NCBI GenBank assembly: GCA_026002045.1
Contig: BOAV01000008.1
Coordinates: 1 to 43,172 of the forward strand
DNA from: Spirochaetia bacterium
GTDB taxonomy: Bacteria > Spirochaetota > Spirochaetia > Treponematales > Breznakiellaceae
DNA: 43,172 nt
Direction of reading: 5' to 3'
This document shows, piece after piece, positions 40,053 through 43,172 of the stretch. Each line of letters begins with the position of its first letter. Position 1 is the stretch's first letter. The position numbers and the translations under genes were made by a program. Below the pieces are notes generated by a model that worked only from the letters and a program-made list of their open reading frames with translations, was not told the DNA's origin and searched no databases.

Positions 40053-40910
40053 CTATTTTTTTGAAACAAATTTATAAACTTTTCTCAATAGACCTATCCT
40101 TCCGAATAAAACTAAATATAAAAGCAGCAAAATAACTATTGCCGGAATCCCATATATGATAATAGCCAATAAAATTAATAGTATTGTTGAAGCATAATCT
40201 CCAAAACCTGTCATTAATTCTTTTATCTTTTCTCCTAATGTCTCTTTACCATAATTTGTAACTGATATTGGCCCCAATAATTCGAGTCTTATGGTAGAAT
40301 AATCTATTAAGTTATTTAATATACGAAATTGTTTGCCAACATCGTCTATTTCTTTTTGTAATTCTGTAATTCGTGATTCAACAGATAATATTTCTTCTAT
40401 GTTTTTTGCTTTTGAAAGATAACTTTGATATGTTTTAATTAATTCTTTTTTTGTATTTAAACGGCTTTCCAAATCATAATATTTTATTGTTACATCTTCT
40501 GTCGTTTCTGAGTAATTAATAATTTTTCCAATATCCATTACTTCCTTGAGAAAAAGGGCATAGTTTTTCTCCGGAACCTTTAATATATAATTTCTTGAAT
40601 TTTCATAAATATTTCTTGATGATGCGTAAGTATTATGTTTTTTCATCAATTCATCCAGTTTGTCTATTCCATTATCCAAATTATCAATTCTAATTTGCAA
40701 ATTTGAATCTGTAATTAATTTGCGTGTCTCTGTTTCCTGAAAACTTTGAGTGTTTTCACCGGTCGGTTCTATATTATCGGCAGCTCTTTCTCGAACGCTT
40801 TCAGATGCAATGCTACCTGCCGCCGGTGAATACTCATATGATTTTTTGCTACAGCCGATTAGTAGTATAATAAGCAGAAATGAAATGATTAATTTTGTCC
40901 TGTTAGACAT
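40053..40910 (-). CDS. DUF4349-family lipoprotein
   Basis: A 285-residue protein with a lipoprotein signal (IILLIGC lipobox near residue 20). The DUF4349 region (about residues 65-215) includes LITDSNLQIRIDNLDNGIDKL and a coiled coil (about 150-200, YYDLESRLNTKKELIKTYQS and LSVESRITELQKEID). A long membrane segment near residue 245 is followed by a basic end (RKVYKFVSKK). Family function is unknown. The ATG has GGAGG six bases upstream and a promoter at 40941-40969. A hairpin cluster follows directly after the stop. Confidence 0.85.
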   Translation of the reverse strand: MSNRTKLIISFLLIILLIGCSKKSYEYSPAAGSIASESVRERAADNIEPTGENTQSFQETETRKLITDSNLQIRIDNLDNGIDKLDELMKKHNTYASSRNIYENSRNYILKVPEKNYALFLKEVMDIGKIINYSETTEDVTIKYYDLESRLNTKKELIKTYQSYLSKAKNIEEILSVESRITELQKEIDDVGKQFRILNNLIDYSTIRLELLGPISVTNYGKETLGEKIKELMTGFGDYASTILLILLAIIIYGIPAIVILLLLYLVLFGRIGLLRKVYKFVSKK

Positions 40911-40940
40911 AAAATACCTCCAAATTATTGTTCCTTAATG

Positions 40941-40969
40941 ATCTTATCATCCCGATCAATTTTTGTCAA
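40941..40969 (-). promoter_or_regulatory. Promoter of the DUF4349 gene
   Basis: TTGACA (complement of 40964-40969), exactly 17 bases, TAAGAT (complement of 40941-40946), about 30 bases before the ATG. Confidence 0.6.
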
Positions 40970-41005
40970 TAGTTTTTATAAATATTTTTTGCTTTATTGC
41001 GTATA

Positions 41006-41022
41006 GCGTATGTTAAGCGAAG
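41006..41022 (+). other. Repeated core motif C (gcgtatgttaagcgaag)
   Basis: Contains GTTAAGC (41012-41018). Same orientation and flanks as motif B. It lies 30 bases beyond the stop codon of the TPR gene. Confidence 0.5.
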
Positions 41023-41052
41023 TTGGGGTACGGCGAAGCCGTTATTATTTTT

Positions 41053-42219
41053 TTATTTTTTCCGTTTTTTAATTACATTTATCCCAATTGCCAGTACAAC
41101 AGTAATACCTATAAATAGGCATATTCTTTTCCAAGGTATCTGCTCGCGGGGCGCTTGTTTCTTTGCTATTCTTAGTATTTTTGACGATGATAATTGCTGC
41201 GATTCAATAACAGGGGCGGGTTTTTCCGGTTGCGGCTCAGGCTCGCGTGTTTCTATTGTATAGTAGTCCTTTTGTATCAGTTCCTGGTAGAGAATAATCT
41301 CACGTTCATCCAGGTCATTCGAGAAACTTTCATACTCTGTATAATCTCCAGCCGCTGAAGTTCCCCTCATCATCGTTCCTTCCACACCCCTTATCCCACT
41401 TTCACTGTCCCAATGGATGAAGATAATCCAATTTTTAAATTCATACGCTCCGCCTCTACCATAGTGAGAATTATAATCAAGGGAATCCCGGAACACTCTT
41501 CCATTCTCAAAAAATTCATATTTATGTCCACCCCATCCTTCAGGTGTTGAAAATATTTTATTTACAACATTATTTACAAACCCATCTTTATACATTTTAT
41601 TTATTGTGTTTTTATAATATTCCCCATCTGCTGAATGAAATAAATTCAGTAAATCATCATCTTTAAAAATATAATTAATATTCGGATAGCCATGTTGAAT
41701 TGCCAAAATAATATATTCAAGGCTTTCAACCAATTTGTTTTGCAAAGAATAGACGCATCCAAGATTATAATATGCAAAATATATTTCACGAGCGATCCCG
41801 TTTGCGTCATAAGTGAATAAGTTTTTAATTACAGGATATGTATCGTAAGGATTTATATATTCGTTTTTTTCTATTGCTTTCTTATAAGCCTGTTCGGCAT
41901 TTTTGTATTCCCCTATATCCGCCAAACAATCCCCATATAAATAGAAATATACCCCATGTTTATGATAACTTAATGCCCATTCTATTTGTACCATCGCATT
42001 TTCTATATCATTATTTCGGTAATATTGCAGAGCCATGTCATAATATGTCTTTGAGATATCATAATTTTTTACACCATCAAGAAGATAAATATGATAATCA
42101 GACCATAACAACTTGTCTTTTGTTAACAAAGGGATTTCAATTTCTTTGGCAATAAGGTTCAGATTAATGCCAGTTAATATGGCAGCCAATAGTACAATTC
42201 TATTAAAGTATTTTTTCAA
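41053..42219 (-). CDS. TPR-repeat exported protein with C-terminal membrane anchor
   Basis: About 388 residues. I favour the TTG at 42219 as start: the strong GGAGG is seven bases from it but only one base from the ATG at 42225. Either way, a signal peptide (KKYFNRIVLLAAIL) leads the protein. Tetratricopeptide-like helices follow (about residues 50-180: YYDMALQYYRNNDIENAMVQ, YLYGDCLADIGEYKNAEQAY, YYNLGCVYSLQNKLVESLEY). A beta-rich middle part (GGHKYEFFENGRVFRD, NWIIFIHWDSE), a Pro/Glu linker (about 320-335) and a C-terminal membrane helix with a basic end complete it. It probably scaffolds proteins in the periplasm. Confidence 0.8.
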   Translation of the reverse strand: MKKYFNRIVLLAAILTGINLNLIAKEIEIPLLTKDKLLWSDYHIYLLDGVKNYDISKTYYDMALQYYRNNDIENAMVQIEWALSYHKHGVYFYLYGDCLADIGEYKNAEQAYKKAIEKNEYINPYDTYPVIKNLFTYDANGIAREIYFAYYNLGCVYSLQNKLVESLEYIILAIQHGYPNINYIFKDDDLLNLFHSADGEYYKNTINKMYKDGFVNNVVNKIFSTPEGWGGHKYEFFENGRVFRDSLDYNSHYGRGGAYEFKNWIIFIHWDSESGIRGVEGTMMRGTSAAGDYTEYESFSNDLDEREIILYQELIQKDYYTIETREPEPQPEKPAPVIESQQLSSSKILRIAKKQAPREQIPWKRICLFIGITVVLAIGINVIKKRKK

Positions 42220-42242
42220 AATCATTCCTCCACTATTTTTCT

Positions 42243-42271
42243 ATACTATATTATATTTTTTTATTTGTCAA
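42243..42271 (-). promoter_or_regulatory. Promoter of the TPR gene
   Basis: TTGACA (complement of 42266-42271), 17-base spacer, TAGTAT (complement of 42243-42248), closely followed by the GGAGG ribosome site. Confidence 0.6.
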
Positions 42272-42315
42272 CAAATAACGTGTCATCAATGTTTTGGGTG
42301 AATATGCCCCAATCT

Positions 42316-42491
42316 CGCATAACGTGAAAGGTTTGCGACGTTTTTGTTGCCCGAATAAGGGCTTTGCGAAGCAAAGACCAGGGCAACAAAAATGTGGGTG
42401 GAGTGAGCCGTGGGAAGGAGCGCAGCGACTGACCTAGGCGAACGGAACCCGGAGGGGCTTTAGCCCCGAACCGCAAACCGTATGTTATGTG
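42316..42491. other. attC-like palindromic recombination site
   Basis: The outer boxes GCATAAC (42317-42323) and GTTATGT (42484-42490) fit RYYYAAC and GTTRRRY, the core sites of an integron attC. Inside them ggtttgcg (42330-42337) pairs exactly with cgcaaacc (42472-42479), as L boxes do, with unequal spacers of 6 and 4 bases. The 130-base middle folds into further hairpins, for example tttttgttgccc/gggcaacaaaaa with an inner ctttgc/gcaaag stem, and ggggc-ttta-gcccc. Total about 175 bases. It fills the gap between two AT-rich single-gene units, and I see no gene in 42272-42536. Confidence 0.55.
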
Positions 42492-42536
42492 CAGTTTGCC
42501 CGTACCCCATTTTTATATTTAATTATATTTGTTTTA

Positions 42537-43172
42537 CTAAATATCTCCAAATAGCCAGCCTAGATTCTCATCGAACAGATTCAACTCGGCTAGACAGGTA
42601 TCATCATATTTATCGCCGGGGTAATAGTTTTGAATCTCCAGTGAACAGGTTGTGTCCTCTTGAGCTTCTATTGCATCAATAACCTGTATACCCATATACT
42701 TGTCCTTTAATGTACTTGATATATAAGTCAATCTGTTGCCATTGCCCTCTTTAAGAATTCCGTAACCTATTGCTGAAATCCGGTTATTTGCAGAATAGAG
42801 CTGTTCCGATTGGGCATACCCATTGATTACGGCTATTTTTGTACATTTATAGGTGCGGGGGGCGGTAAATGAAAAATTTATATCAAATAACCTATCTTCG
42901 GTATCACCCACATAGCTGGTAGCTGGACTACCGTCAAAGGCGTTTTGGATACTATACCGGAAAGGATTATTCCTGTCCAATAATGGGAATGGTGCACTAA
43001 TTGAACACAACTTAATGTCCTTATATGAGTTATAACTGTCAAACTTCTTTTCCATCTCTTCAAATAATTTATCAAAAGTGCAACGGTACATATCGGCAGA
43101 CTGACCTTGATTAAACTCATATCCATAACCTTCTTCACCCGCCATTCCTGACTCATGATGATAGGCCAGTAA
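42537..43172 (-). CDS. Partial protein, C-terminal discoidin / NADase-type glycan-binding-like domain
   Basis: The frame is open to the right edge of the window; in-frame codons continue above the ATG at 43145, so the 5' end is probably outside. The visible 211 residues include YSIQNAFDGSPATSYVGDTE, then DINFSFTAPRTYKCTKIAVINGYAQ and an end rich in Tyr/Asp (YYPGDKYDDTCLAELNLF). The pattern of a ligand-binding loop (AFDGSPATSYV) with later strand pairs resembles discoidin-like domains named NADase-type glycan-binding domains in spirochaete proteins. That would suggest a surface or secreted carbohydrate-binding part. AT-rich, as are its neighbours. Confidence 0.6.
   Translation of the reverse strand, partial: LLAYHHESGMAGEEGYGYEFNQGQSADMYRCTFDKLFEEMEKKFDSYNSYKDIKLCSISAPFPLLDRNNPFRYSIQNAFDGSPATSYVGDTEDRLFDINFSFTAPRTYKCTKIAVINGYAQSEQLYSANNRISAIGYGILKEGNGNRLTYISSTLKDKYMGIQVIDAIEAQEDTTCSLEIQNYYPGDKYDDTCLAELNLFDENLGWLFGDI

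Overview
The window reads as chromosome of a spirochaete, most likely a Treponema of the kind found in termite guts. This is inferred from protein style (Rpn/PD-(D/E)XK proteins, a spirochaete-like periplasmic and outer-membrane protein set, lspA and nif3 organisation) and not from a marker gene. Most of the window is dense, moderately GC-rich core sequence with short gaps and many ATGA overlaps. Two stretches look acquired: about 31.4-35.0 kb, a decayed element beside a tRNA gene, and about 39.1-43.2 kb, AT-rich single-gene units.

Layout. 1-1.2 kb: the first codons of a leftward gene, an Rpn-type nuclease and a long perfect hairpin. 1.2-3.5 kb: a GntR/FCD regulator with a palindromic operator candidate, divergent from a secreted protein and a GNAT acetyltransferase. 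3.6-7.8 kb: a RelB/YoeB toxin-antitoxin pair directly followed by proA-proB-proC (proline from glutamate) and a membrane protein. 7.8-11.4 kb: two paralogous exported, probably outer-membrane proteins flanking a lipoprotein. 11.8-17.0 kb: a giant GH13-type glycosidase and an HD-domain, CCA-enzyme-like protein. 17.0-18.9 kb: an SDR oxidoreductase overlapping an ERG4/ERG24-type sterol reductase homologue. 18.9-22.6 kb (minus): MscS channel, a nuclease-like protein with a 21-bp tandem repeat, and threonine synthase. 22.8-26.4 kb: RlpA-SPOR protein, beta-CASP RNase-like protein and RlmB. 26.4-30.4 kb (minus): an apparent operon pepT - acyltransferase - dhaK - dhaL. 30.4-31.3 kb: a DUF2156 protein.

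31.4-35.0 kb: tRNA-Ala(GGC), then a 5'-truncated tyrosine recombinase, an excisionase-like protein, an XRE regulator with back-to-back promoters, a RelE-like toxin gene broken by one stop codon beside its intact antitoxin, and unknown genes. 35.2-38.3 kb (minus): hydrolase - nif3 - lspA - small membrane protein, all overlapping or close. 38.3-39.0 kb: an ATPase-fold protein. 39.1-43.2 kb: four minus-strand AT-rich genes (M50 protease, DUF4349 lipoprotein, TPR protein, and a partial protein). Three have their own TTGACA promoter, and all four are separated by GTTRRRY-like core motifs; one of these belongs to a near-complete attC-like palindrome, so the region resembles an integron cassette array.

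The most unusual signals are repeats. Two different palindromic elements sit inside protein genes and are translated in the same frame in unrelated proteins: a KRPKG-encoding element in YoeB and in the HD protein, and a GRG(S/T)P-encoding element in PepT and in a membrane hydrolase. A third, intergenic hairpin family (TTGTTCG stem, AACCG loop) is at both ends of the window and shows a compensatory stem change between copies.
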